Notes under the pieces: generated by a model | Seen by the model: the letters and a program-made list of their open reading frames with translations, nothing else | Databases searched by the model: none | What the model was told of the DNA's origin: nothing | Shown: piece after piece, positions 34,426 to 41,900 of the stretch | Layout of the letters: each line of letters starts with the position of its first letter | Position numbering within the stretch: the stretch's first letter is position 1 | Assembly: GCA_964531095.1 (NCBI GenBank) | Contig: CAZHED010000030.1 | Span: 6,179 to 70,178, forward strand | Length of the DNA: 64,000 nt | Origin: Palsa-1150 sp964531095 | Lineage (GTDB): Bacteria; Myxococcota_A; Polyangia; Polyangiales; Polyangiaceae | Direction: 5' to 3' | Position numbers and translations under genes: made by a program

Positions 34426-35733
34426 ATGACATTCGTGAAAGTTTTCCAAACGAAGCTTGCAGTCGCCACCGCCGCGCTCGCGCTGGGTCTCTCGTTGAGC
34501 AGCCCGGCGCTCGCCGAAGTGACCATCGTCAAGGGCGACGCCTGGGAGATGTACACCACCGGCCGCGTGGATGCGTTCTTCAGCTATGGAGTCGGCGACG
34601 CGAGCCCGGTGGTTCGCCCCGGCGAGAATATCCCCGCGGGCGGCGGGCTCAACACCGGCAACGACACCTTGCCGAGCAGTAACCCGCCGACCAACGGTCC
34701 CGATGGAAACCCTCTGCCGCAGCAGGGGCGATTCCAGAGCATGCGGCTCCGCAGCGGGTTCGTACCGAACGTGTTCGGCGTTGGCTTCCGGCGCAAGTTG
34801 AACGACGACACCATGCTCAGTGCGAAAATCGCCATCTGGGCGACGCTCGAGACCGACTCCCAGCGAAAGGAGGCCCAAGTGGTCGCCGACGCGCGGGAAG
34901 GGTATCTGAAGGTCGAAAGCAAGAGATGGGGAAGCGTCCTCGCCGGGCGCGCACTCGATCTCTTTTCGCGGGGCGCCACCGAGAACGATTTCATGTACGC
35001 ACATGGGTATGGGCTCGGATACCCAGGAAATATCGACAATGTCGGTCCCACCAACGGCATGATCGGGTTCGGGGTCTTGGCCGCCTTTTTCTCTCCCGGA
35101 ATTGTGTACAACACGCCAAACTTGGGCGGCCTTCAGCTGGCGGTCGGGGTTTACGATCCTTCCCCCCTCGCAGGGTTCTTTGACGCGACGAGGGAAGTTC
35201 GAACCGAGGGCGAGGTCACGTACGATTGGAGCCGGGGGCTGCTGAAGCTCCACCTATTCGGCAACGGCGGGTATCAGAACTTCTACAAGAACGGCTCGGA
35301 CAGCTCAGCCCACGGCTACGGCGCGGGGTACGGCGCACGAGTCGAGGTGGGGCCGGTGCACTTGGGGTTGGCGGGTCACTACGGCAAGGGTCTCGGCCTG
35401 GACTACGCGTTCCAATCCGGGGACGTCGCCGTATCCCCGAACTTCGAGCTGCGCGACTTCGACGGATACTCCGCCCTGGGTCAGGTGGTCGTGGGGTCAT
35501 TCGACATCAACGCGGGGTGGGGCATCTCGCGGGTCTTCGCGTTGCCCTCGGACAACATGGTCGGGGCGAATATCAGCCTTCCCCAGCAGTGGGCCGTCTC
35601 GGCAGGGGTCGTCTACCACGTGACCGATTACTTCCATCTCGACGTCGACTACTTGCACGCGTTGGTCAACTGGAGTCTCGGAGAGAAGCAAGAGATGAAC
35701 TTCCTCAACGCGGGCATGATCGCTACCTGGTGA
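34426..35733 (+). CDS. Outer-membrane porin-like beta-barrel
   Basis: 435 residues. Signal peptide MTFVKVFQTKLAVATAALAL with cleavage after SSPALA. The mature sequence begins EVTIVKGDAWEMYTTGRVDA and alternates hydrophobic and polar residues, with frequent Gly, Tyr and Phe (FGVGFRRKLNDDTMLSAKIA, LAGHYGKGLGLDYAFQSGDV, SAGVVYHVTDYFHLDVDYLH), as in Gram-negative general porins. It ends in an aromatic residue (IATW), as expected for outer-membrane insertion. Substrate specificity unknown. It is 174 bp downstream of the Ser/Gly lipoprotein and might share a transcript. Confidence 0.8.
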   Translation: MTFVKVFQTKLAVATAALALGLSLSSPALAEVTIVKGDAWEMYTTGRVDAFFSYGVGDASPVVRPGENIPAGGGLNTGNDTLPSSNPPTNGPDGNPLPQQGRFQSMRLRSGFVPNVFGVGFRRKLNDDTMLSAKIAIWATLETDSQRKEAQVVADAREGYLKVESKRWGSVLAGRALDLFSRGATENDFMYAHGYGLGYPGNIDNVGPTNGMIGFGVLAAFFSPGIVYNTPNLGGLQLAVGVYDPSPLAGFFDATREVRTEGEVTYDWSRGLLKLHLFGNGGYQNFYKNGSDSSAHGYGAGYGARVEVGPVHLGLAGHYGKGLGLDYAFQSGDVAVSPNFELRDFDGYSALGQVVVGSFDINAGWGISRVFALPSDNMVGANISLPQQWAVSAGVVYHVTDYFHLDVDYLHALVNWSLGEKQEMNFLNAGMIATW

Positions 35734-35752
35734 GCCATCGTTCACGACCGGT

Positions 35753-36847
35753 TCACTGTTTGGTCGTGTAGAGTTGCATCACTTCGGCGGCGCTCAACGC
35801 CCGGCTGTAGATCCGGAGGTTGTCGATCTTGCCGTTCAAGTACGGATCGGCGGTGTACTGGGAGCGCCCGAGCCAGTTCTGCGTGGTGGCCCCGAGGCTG
35901 GCCGGTCTCAAGGTCATGTTCGTATTGGGCTTGGATTGTGCGACCCCATTGACGTAGAGCGTTCCGGTCGTTCCGGACCCTGTCACGGCGACGTGCTGCC
36001 ACGCAGCTAACGGTGCAGTGGGACCGAGAATCCCCTGCTCCCCCCCGAACCCGCTCGTCGAGATGGCGAATCGTATTTGTGCCGGCGTCACGAACATGTA
36101 GGTCGTGGGTCCCGAGCCAAAGTCGAAGACGCGGGTATTGACCGCCCCGTCGTTCAAATAGAACCAAGCCGAGACCGTGAACGACATCAATCCGTCGACA
36201 ATTCCCGCCGGCAACGCCACGTACTGCGTCGTGCCGTTCATCGCGGCGGCGTTGCCTTGGATGCCGGTCGAAAACGTGGCGCCGTGCATCGTGGCCGTGT
36301 GGCCGTTGCCCGTTGCGTCGACCGACGTGGCGCCGGTCGATTCGTCGAACGGATAGTAGGCGACCAGCGTGCTGTCTCCGCTGTCGGATGGCGCGTCGGG
36401 AACCGCGGAATCGCTCGGGCCGTCCGCCGGGGCGTCGGGCGCACCCGCATCGCCGGCATCCCGGACCCCAGTGTCGATCGCGCCTTCGGACGGCGCGTCG
36501 ATCGGTGCGGCTTCAGTCGCGCCCGCGTCGAGGACTCCTTGGTCGCCAGCCGCATCGGACCGTCCCGAGTCATCGTTGCCGACGCCGGGTGCGTCGCCGC
36601 CTTCGTCCCCGCCGGCAGCCTCGATGTTCTCCCCGTCGTCGCCCGCCGCACCCGGAGCCTCATCCGTGGCCTCGACCTCTTCGTCTCCGCCAGCCGCATC
36701 GTCTCCGCCGCCGCCGGCGGTCGCGTCCGGGCCTTGGGTGGCCGGGCCGGCGTCCTCCAGACCGTTGACATCGACGAAGAGAGAGCACCGGCAAAGCGCG
36801 GCCAGACCCGCGACGCCGATGCCAGCCAAGACGCTCGGATACTTCAT
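35753..36847 (-). CDS. Second LamG-domain lipoprotein with acidic linker
   Basis: 364 residues from the ATG at 36847. MKYPSVLAGIGVAGLAALCR ends in a lipobox-like LCRC. Residues ~30-180 form a linker rich in Asp, Ala, Gly and Pro (DAPSEGAIDTGVRDAGDAGA). The C-terminal ~185 residues form a LamG/jelly-roll domain: LVAYYPFDESTGATSVDATG, SFTVSAWFYLND, WQHVAVTGSGTTGTLYVNGV, and KIDNLRIYSRALSAAEVMQL. It is a functional counterpart of the protein at 26171 but with a different linker. Probably surface-exposed glycan binding. The longer frame to 36934 puts a charged segment before the signal. Confidence 0.8.
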   Translation of the reverse strand: MKYPSVLAGIGVAGLAALCRCSLFVDVNGLEDAGPATQGPDATAGGGGDDAAGGDEEVEATDEAPGAAGDDGENIEAAGGDEGGDAPGVGNDDSGRSDAAGDQGVLDAGATEAAPIDAPSEGAIDTGVRDAGDAGAPDAPADGPSDSAVPDAPSDSGDSTLVAYYPFDESTGATSVDATGNGHTATMHGATFSTGIQGNAAAMNGTTQYVALPAGIVDGLMSFTVSAWFYLNDGAVNTRVFDFGSGPTTYMFVTPAQIRFAISTSGFGGEQGILGPTAPLAAWQHVAVTGSGTTGTLYVNGVAQSKPNTNMTLRPASLGATTQNWLGRSQYTADPYLNGKIDNLRIYSRALSAAEVMQLYTTKQ

Positions 36848-36970
36848 CGAAGCCGCCTTCGCCGCATTCCCGATGCGTAGCACCGAATTGGCACCATGTG
36901 TCCATCCGACGTGCCGCACGTCGCGGCCTTCCATGGCGGTGAGAAACTATACTGACTACGTTGCGATCCG

Positions 36971-38302
36971 ATGGCTTTTCCCCCCGCCCTGATCGCGGCC
37001 CTGTGCTGCCCACGCTGCCTTGACGGCGCTCTCGATCCAGCGGGCGGCGTGCTTCGTTGCGCGCGGTGCGACCGGCCGTATCCAATCATCGGAAACATTC
37101 CCTGTCTTATGGCCGATCCGGCCCTCTGGCGCTCGCTCTGGCTCAGCCGGCTGGTCGAATTTCTTTCCGTCACGGAGCAGAATCTTGCCGGCTGGCGCGC
37201 GGAAGCGAGTCTTCCTGCGCTCCTGCCCAGAACGCGCGAGCGACTGGCGCGGATGATTGGTGCCGTCGAAGACCAGCGCGCGCGCGTCGAGGCGCTGTTG
37301 GCTGACTTCAAGGAAGGCGCGTCGCACGTGATCCCCGCTCGCCCGGAGGGAGGGGAGATGCCCGCGCTCATGACATGCTACGAGAACCTATTTCGTGATT
37401 GGGCCTGGGGGGACAAGGAGGCGGAAGCGACGCTATCTCTCGTGGCGCGCGCGGGCCGTGAGCCGCTCGGCCGACTCGCCGTGTTCGGTGCAGGCGCCGG
37501 CCGCCTCGCGGTCGACGTTCATCAAACGTTGCGGCCGGCCCAGACCCTGGCGCTGGACGTGAACCCGCTCCCGCTGCTCGTCGCCGAGCGACTGGTGCGC
37601 GGCGAAACGGTGGATCTGCCCGAGTTCCCGGTCGCCCCCCACTCCGCCGAGGACGTCGTGATGCAGCGGAGCCTTCGGGGTCCCGGTCCGCTTCGCGAGG
37701 GCTTCACGTTTCTGTTCGCCGATGCGCTCTGTGCACCGTTCGCGTCGGGGTCGCTCGACACGGTCGTGACGTCATGGTTCATCGACGCTGTACGAGCGGA
37801 TGTCCGCGCGACAGCGGCTTGCATCAACCGCGTCCTTCGTTCCGGCGGCCTGTGGATCAACCTGGGCCCCTTGCGATTCAAGGAGACCATTTCACGTACT
37901 TATACCATCGAGGAGGTGTGGGACATCGCGGCCCAGAGCGGATTCGAGCTCACCGTACGCGAGCGCGAAGACATGCCCTACTTCGACTCTCCGGTCAGCG
38001 GTTCGCGGCGGATCGAGACCGTGTTCTGCTTCGCGGCACGGAAGACCGCCGAGGCGAGCCCGAGCGTCGCGCGAGACACGGTCGCGCCATGGATTGCAGA
38101 CACGAGCCTACCGATACCGCTCACCCCTGCTCTGTTGAATCTCGGGCGTACGTCGCTGTTCACCGCGGGCGCGATGTCGCTGGTCGACGGCGTTCGGTCG
38201 ATGTCGGACGTAGCCAACGAAATTGGCAAGTCGACGGGAATCGCACCGGCTAACCTGTTGGACCAGCTGCGGGCGTTCTTTGCCAAGCTTCCTCCGGGCT
38301 AG
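36971..38302 (+). CDS. N2227-like (carnosine N-methyltransferase-type) SAM methyltransferase with zinc-ribbon N-terminus
   Basis: 443 residues. The N-terminal ~60 residues are a Trm112-like zinc ribbon (CCPRCLDGALDPAGGVLRCA, CARCDRPYPIIGNIPCLM). The central part has a class I methyltransferase motif I (RLAVFGAGAGRLAVDVHQTL) and NP/DxxxxP positions, then VTSWFIDAVRADVRATAACI and RSGGLWINLGPLRFKETIS, which are the characteristic motifs of N2227/carnosine N-methyltransferases. The C-terminal ~80 residues (SLFTAGAMSLVDGVRSMSDV) are extra. Substrate unknown; carnosine is only the eukaryotic substrate. A Trm112-type domain in the same chain is unusual. Divergent from the LamG gene at 36847. Confidence 0.75.
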   Translation: MAFPPALIAALCCPRCLDGALDPAGGVLRCARCDRPYPIIGNIPCLMADPALWRSLWLSRLVEFLSVTEQNLAGWRAEASLPALLPRTRERLARMIGAVEDQRARVEALLADFKEGASHVIPARPEGGEMPALMTCYENLFRDWAWGDKEAEATLSLVARAGREPLGRLAVFGAGAGRLAVDVHQTLRPAQTLALDVNPLPLLVAERLVRGETVDLPEFPVAPHSAEDVVMQRSLRGPGPLREGFTFLFADALCAPFASGSLDTVVTSWFIDAVRADVRATAACINRVLRSGGLWINLGPLRFKETISRTYTIEEVWDIAAQSGFELTVREREDMPYFDSPVSGSRRIETVFCFAARKTAEASPSVARDTVAPWIADTSLPIPLTPALLNLGRTSLFTAGAMSLVDGVRSMSDVANEIGKSTGIAPANLLDQLRAFFAKLPPG

Positions 38303-38332
38303 TAGAAAAATGGTACGAAAGAGACCGAGCCG

Positions 38333-38869
38333 GTGAGGATCCGCCGATTTTCCCAGGCCTGCGCGGGCGGCGCGCTCGCTCTCGCCATTGCTTCGTGTGG
38401 CGACCCCGTTCGCGACGAGGCGGTCTCGGCCCTGGGTCCGGAAAACCCGAGCGTCCCGCGCGGACCGATGCATCGTCCCGGACAACCGTGCCTGCTCTGT
38501 CATCGGCAAGGCGGGGCGGCCTCGGCCTTCGGCGTGGCGGGCACCGTCTTCATGACAGCCGCGGCGCAAAAGCCTGTCGCCAACGTAACCGTGTTGATCT
38601 TCGACGCCACGGGAACGGGGGCGGCATTCACGGCCACCACCAACTGCGCGGGCAACTTCTTTTCGCGCGCCGACGAGTACACGCCAACGTACCCCATCTG
38701 GGCCACGCTGCGTGCCGGACGCATCCAGCGCGACATGAACTCGCCGGCGCACCGCGAAGGCTCGTGTGCCGGCTGCCACACGGCTTCGACCGGTCCGACG
38801 TCCCCCGGTCCCGTGTACCTTCTCGACGATCCGACGACGCAAAGCGCCCCGGCGGGTCAGTGCAATTGA
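38333..38869 (+). CDS. CXXCH lipoprotein, paralogue of the protein at 52318 (cassette A)
   Basis: 178 residues from a GTG. Signal MRIRRFSQACAGGALALAIA with lipobox IASC. Two CXXCH motifs (CLLCH and CAGCH) should bind two c-type hemes. Conserved block ALGPENPSVPRGPMHRPGQP is shared almost exactly with the protein at 52318 (ALGPERSGVPRGPYHRAGQA), as are TNCAGNFF/TNCVGNFF and SCAGCH/SCATCH. So the two are paralogues. The middle ~90 residues look like a carboxypeptidase-regulatory beta fold. It lies convergent to the cassette A operon with an 18-bp gap. Role inferred: electron transfer at the envelope. Confidence 0.8.
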   Translation: MRIRRFSQACAGGALALAIASCGDPVRDEAVSALGPENPSVPRGPMHRPGQPCLLCHRQGGAASAFGVAGTVFMTAAAQKPVANVTVLIFDATGTGAAFTATTNCAGNFFSRADEYTPTYPIWATLRAGRIQRDMNSPAHREGSCAGCHTASTGPTSPGPVYLLDDPTTQSAPAGQCN

Positions 38870-38887
38870 GGCGAGCGCTGGGCCGCT

Positions 38888-39442
38888 CTATCCACCGTCG
38901 GGGCCGCGCTTGGGTGGTTCCGGTCTTGGCGCATTGACGAAGGTGTTGCAGGCGGTCGCGTCGGGTGCACCGACGAGCCAACCCACCATGCAGCTATCCA
39001 GAGGGTCGCCCGGGTTGACGAGCTGACCGCCCTTGTGCAGCTCGGTGCCGCGCGATTTGCGGACCATCGCGAGCGCGTCGGGCCCCGAGTGATGCTGCAC
39101 GACGCTCGACATCGCCTCGGGCTCGAGGCCGACGACCGACGCGTAGCTCGCGTCGTATTCGGCGTCGCTGGTCTGCTGCGTGAGCGGGTCGTACGTCGGG
39201 TCCAGACGCAGTCCGTATCGCCCATAGAGGCGCAGATTGCGGCCCACCTGCCCGTGGCAATCGAGTGTCCCGCAGCTGAGCTGCATCGCGTCGGCGACGG
39301 GCGGGAAATCGGCGCGCGAAGGCACCGAGAGCCGTCCGACCGCGTCCGAGCTGGATAGGTCGCCTCCGCAGCCGAAGAGCGCCATGGCGAAACCGAGGTC
39401 TCGTGTCCAGTCGCGGGGTCGCCTGCTGCTTGTTCTCGGCAC
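38888..39442 (-). CDS. CX4CH lipoprotein (cassette A)
   Basis: 184 residues from a GTG at 39442, three bases from the DUF3570 stop. A basic start, a short hydrophobic stretch and LFGCGG (lipobox) suggest lipidation. The motif CGTLDCHGQ has the spacing C-4-C-H rather than C-2-C-H, which could be a non-canonical heme-attachment site or a metal/thiol site. The paralogue at 52869 shares CGTLDCHGQ, then THKGG/LHKGG and GDPxDxC. An internal ATG (MALFGCGG) is an alternative start. It ends the minus-strand operon with DUF2271, DUF4266 and DUF3570. Confidence 0.75.
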   Translation of the reverse strand: MPRTSSRRPRDWTRDLGFAMALFGCGGDLSSSDAVGRLSVPSRADFPPVADAMQLSCGTLDCHGQVGRNLRLYGRYGLRLDPTYDPLTQQTSDAEYDASYASVVGLEPEAMSSVVQHHSGPDALAMVRKSRGTELHKGGQLVNPGDPLDSCMVGWLVGAPDATACNTFVNAPRPEPPKRGPDGG

Positions 39443-39444
39443 GG

Positions 39445-40659
39445 CTAGAACTCCGTTTCAACGGCGATTGTGCTGAAGAGGGCGCGGCGGTCGGTGATGT
39501 ACAGCGCGTCCAGATAGCGTGTGTAGCTCGCGTCGGCCTCGAGGACGAGCCACCAAGGCCTTTCGAAGTCGTCGACCAATTTGAACCGGGCGCCGGCGCC
39601 GCCGGTCGCCCCGTACAGCGCACCGAGCTCCCGGTCCCCGGTGCGGATCGCCGGAATTCCAAGGGCGCCGTTGGATTCGGGAACGGCCTCGTACGTCCGC
39701 TGCCAAAAGACGACCTGGTTTTGTACGTGAAAACGCAAGTGCGGCCAGAGCGTCAGTCGTCGGCCGAATTCGAAGATGAATCGGAGGTCCGTCGTGGAAG
39801 CAAACATGCCCCAGCTGTCCGCGTAACCTCGCTCATCGAGTCGGAGCGTGGCCGCGTCGAAGCGGCGACCGAGGCGCGACGTGATGGCGAAGCGATGCCG
39901 TGCGGAAGGCACCTCTTCCGCGGCGCGCACGTTGAGGCGGGCTGCGTTGACCTGGGAGATGGACGCCCCCGCGGGAATGGAAGAGGCCTCCGCCGGCGCA
40001 AAGAGCGGGACGTATCGGTACGGCTTGGCGAGGTACCCCGTTTCTTGGATCACCTCGCCCTGAAGGCTCGAGATCGTCGATCGATCGACCACGAAGGTCA
40101 CGCCGAGTTGGCCGCTCAGGATCTCCTTTTTTCGCCAGTAGGCGAGCGGGAGGCCCGTTCGCCCGACCTGGTCCTGGCCGTACGAGAGGCCCAGAAATGG
40201 GGTGACGTTCTTGTCGAGAAGGTCGACGGTAAGCGTTCCTCCGCCGGCCAACGACGTGTAGTCCGGTTCGCTCGAGAACACACCCGAAGCGCCAAACGTC
40301 GCGTCGCCGACCTTCAAGCTGCCTTCGGCGGAACCTGCGTTCCGAACTTCCACCCACTTGGTGGAGGCCGTCGAGACGATGTCGACCGAGGCCGCCGACA
40401 CGACGTCCACCAAGTAGTGCCCCCCGATCGACCATCCCGCGAGGACGTCGGAGACGCTCGCGGCGATCGACGGGCTGACCACGGTCACGCTGTCCGTGTC
40501 CGTGTAGCCGGAGATTTCGGTCGATGCCTTCGTGATGATTGGGCTTCCGCTGCCGTGGTCCGGCGCGCGCTTCTCGTCGGCCGCGAAAGCCCAGCCCGGC
40601 GTAGCGAGAATCAAGAGCAGCGCCACGCTCGATGCGCGACAAATTCTGGCCCCGGTCAT
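39445..40659 (-). CDS. DUF3570 outer-membrane protein (cassette A)
   Basis: 404 residues. Signal peptide MTGARICRASSVALLLILAT with cleavage after AFA. The mature protein has the DUF3570 hallmarks: EISGYTDTDSVTVVSPSIAA, HYLVDVVSAASVDIVSTAST, SSEPDYTSLAGGGTLTVDLL, and a C-terminal region rich in alternating hydrophobic residues that ends in EF, as in outer-membrane beta-barrels. The paralogue at 50465 shares SGYTDT, VDVVSAAS and SSEPDY. DUF3570 is known to co-occur with DUF4266 (from memory), as here. It lies 64 bp downstream of the DUF4266 gene on the minus strand. Confidence 0.85.
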   Translation of the reverse strand: MTGARICRASSVALLLILATPGWAFAADEKRAPDHGSGSPIITKASTEISGYTDTDSVTVVSPSIAASVSDVLAGWSIGGHYLVDVVSAASVDIVSTASTKWVEVRNAGSAEGSLKVGDATFGASGVFSSEPDYTSLAGGGTLTVDLLDKNVTPFLGLSYGQDQVGRTGLPLAYWRKKEILSGQLGVTFVVDRSTISSLQGEVIQETGYLAKPYRYVPLFAPAEASSIPAGASISQVNAARLNVRAAEEVPSARHRFAITSRLGRRFDAATLRLDERGYADSWGMFASTTDLRFIFEFGRRLTLWPHLRFHVQNQVVFWQRTYEAVPESNGALGIPAIRTGDRELGALYGATGGAGARFKLVDDFERPWWLVLEADASYTRYLDALYITDRRALFSTIAVETEF

Positions 40660-40723
40660 GCGTGATCGTATTTCGAGGCCGGTCGATCTGCGGAGCGGGC
40701 GGGATCGGTCGAATCCGGTATGC

Positions 40724-40927
40724 CTAATTGCAGCCGCATCCGCCCTGCGCGCCTGCTCCCCCTCCGACGGCTCCTTCGCGAATCGAATATACGTGCGCCG
40801 CCCCCGGACGGGCCATGTCGCCCAGCAACATCGTGGGGTGAGCGAGTCGCCCGCGCTCGTATGGCCTTACCTGAGCGCAGCCGCTGGCCAAGAGTAGCGC
40901 GATGGGGAGAAAGCTTTTCTGCATCAT
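40724..40927 (-). CDS. DUF4266 lipoprotein (cassette A)
   Basis: 67 residues: a signal with lipobox (LLLASGC, Cys at 17), the DUF4266 core VRPYERGRLAHPTM, a linker, then a Gly-rich C-terminus ending GGCGCN. The paralogue at 50225 has PYQRGLLAHPTM and ends GGGGCGCN, so the terminal CGCN is conserved. Its two closely spaced Cys after a Gly tract look like a metal- or cofactor-binding or modified tail. The ATG overlaps the stop of the DUF2271 gene (ATGA). Role unknown. Confidence 0.85.
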   Translation of the reverse strand: MMQKSFLPIALLLASGCAQVRPYERGRLAHPTMLLGDMARPGAAHVYSIREGAVGGGAGAQGGCGCN

Positions 40928-41739
40928 GGAGAAAGTACCAGCTTGAGATCGGTGAAGGATGGCGTATCCGGGAACGTGAACGTCGCTGCGGTAGGGCCTT
41001 TGGTAAAATCAACGAATGTGTTCGGTCCCGCGACGTTGTAATCCGCCGTCTCGAAGTACACGCGGTATGCACCGTCGGGAACGATCTTTTCGCTTGTATC
41101 CGTGAAATTCCAGTAGACGACATGTGTTCCAAAGCTATATCCGGTCGCCCCTGTGATCGCGTCGACCGTGTTGCGGGAAACGCCGGCCGCCTTCGTGGCA
41201 GAATTCCAGAGAATCAGGTGGTCGATTCGCGTTTTCCCCCATTCCTGGAGCGTCTTCACGAAGGCGCCCGAGCTCTGCGCAATCCAAATGGCGCCGACGT
41301 TGGCGGGGCTGTACCCTTGGCCGTCGTCTATCGTGGTGACGACGACCGTGAGAGCATGGGGTTTCGGCGGTCCAGCGTCGGGGGCCTGGTGCGTCGCTGA
41401 ATCCGCTCCGGCTTCAGGCACCTTGTAGCCACCGGCGCCAATAGACGCATCCATTGCCGCGTGCGGCTGCGACGCGGGACCTGCCTCCACGGCGGCGACG
41501 GCCGCTCCGGCATCGTCCACACGGGCGACCGGGGTCATGGGGGATGAAGGCTCCTCCTCGACCAAAGCGGCGTCGTATCCCGCCAACGCGGCGATCGTGG
41601 AGGACGAGCTCGCGTCGGGGGTGGGTGGCCAGAGCTCGAGCTGCGTGGTGTACGAGCCGGTGCAGCTGCAGCAACCCGCCATCAAGGCGAGGACGCTTGC
41701 GTCCGAGGCGGCAATTGGAAAGCCGTTCCGGAGCTTCAT
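40924..41739 (-). CDS. DUF2271 domain lipoprotein (cassette A)
   Basis: 271 residues from the ATG at 41739. A signal and a clear lipobox (LALMAGC) come first, then an acidic/Ala/Pro linker to about residue 130. The C-terminal ~135 residues have DUF2271 signatures: GYSPANVGAIWIAQSSGAFV, KTRIDHLILWNSATKA, DAITGATGYSFGTHVVYWNF and DGAYRVYFETADYNVAGPNT. DUF2271 proteins are often found with PepSY and ApbE-linked extracytosolic flavoprotein systems (from memory); none of those is in this window. First gene of the cassette A operon, with its promoter in the 160-bp gap 41740-41900. Confidence 0.8.
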   Translation of the reverse strand: MKLRNGFPIAASDASVLALMAGCCSCTGSYTTQLELWPPTPDASSSSTIAALAGYDAALVEEEPSSPMTPVARVDDAGAAVAAVEAGPASQPHAAMDASIGAGGYKVPEAGADSATHQAPDAGPPKPHALTVVVTTIDDGQGYSPANVGAIWIAQSSGAFVKTLQEWGKTRIDHLILWNSATKAAGVSRNTVDAITGATGYSFGTHVVYWNFTDTSEKIVPDGAYRVYFETADYNVAGPNTFVDFTKGPTAATFTFPDTPSFTDLKLVLSP

Positions 41740-41900
41740 TGGGTCCTCTCGACTCGACAGTGCCAACCTAGCCAAAGCCCAGGCCTCCTGGTCCGAGGTG
41801 GCTGTCCCTCGAGCTTATAGCACGGCCGTCGCGCGCGACGCCGTCGTCCCGCTACGGCAAATAGTTTCACGGACGCGGTATCTCGCGAGTGGTCGGGACG

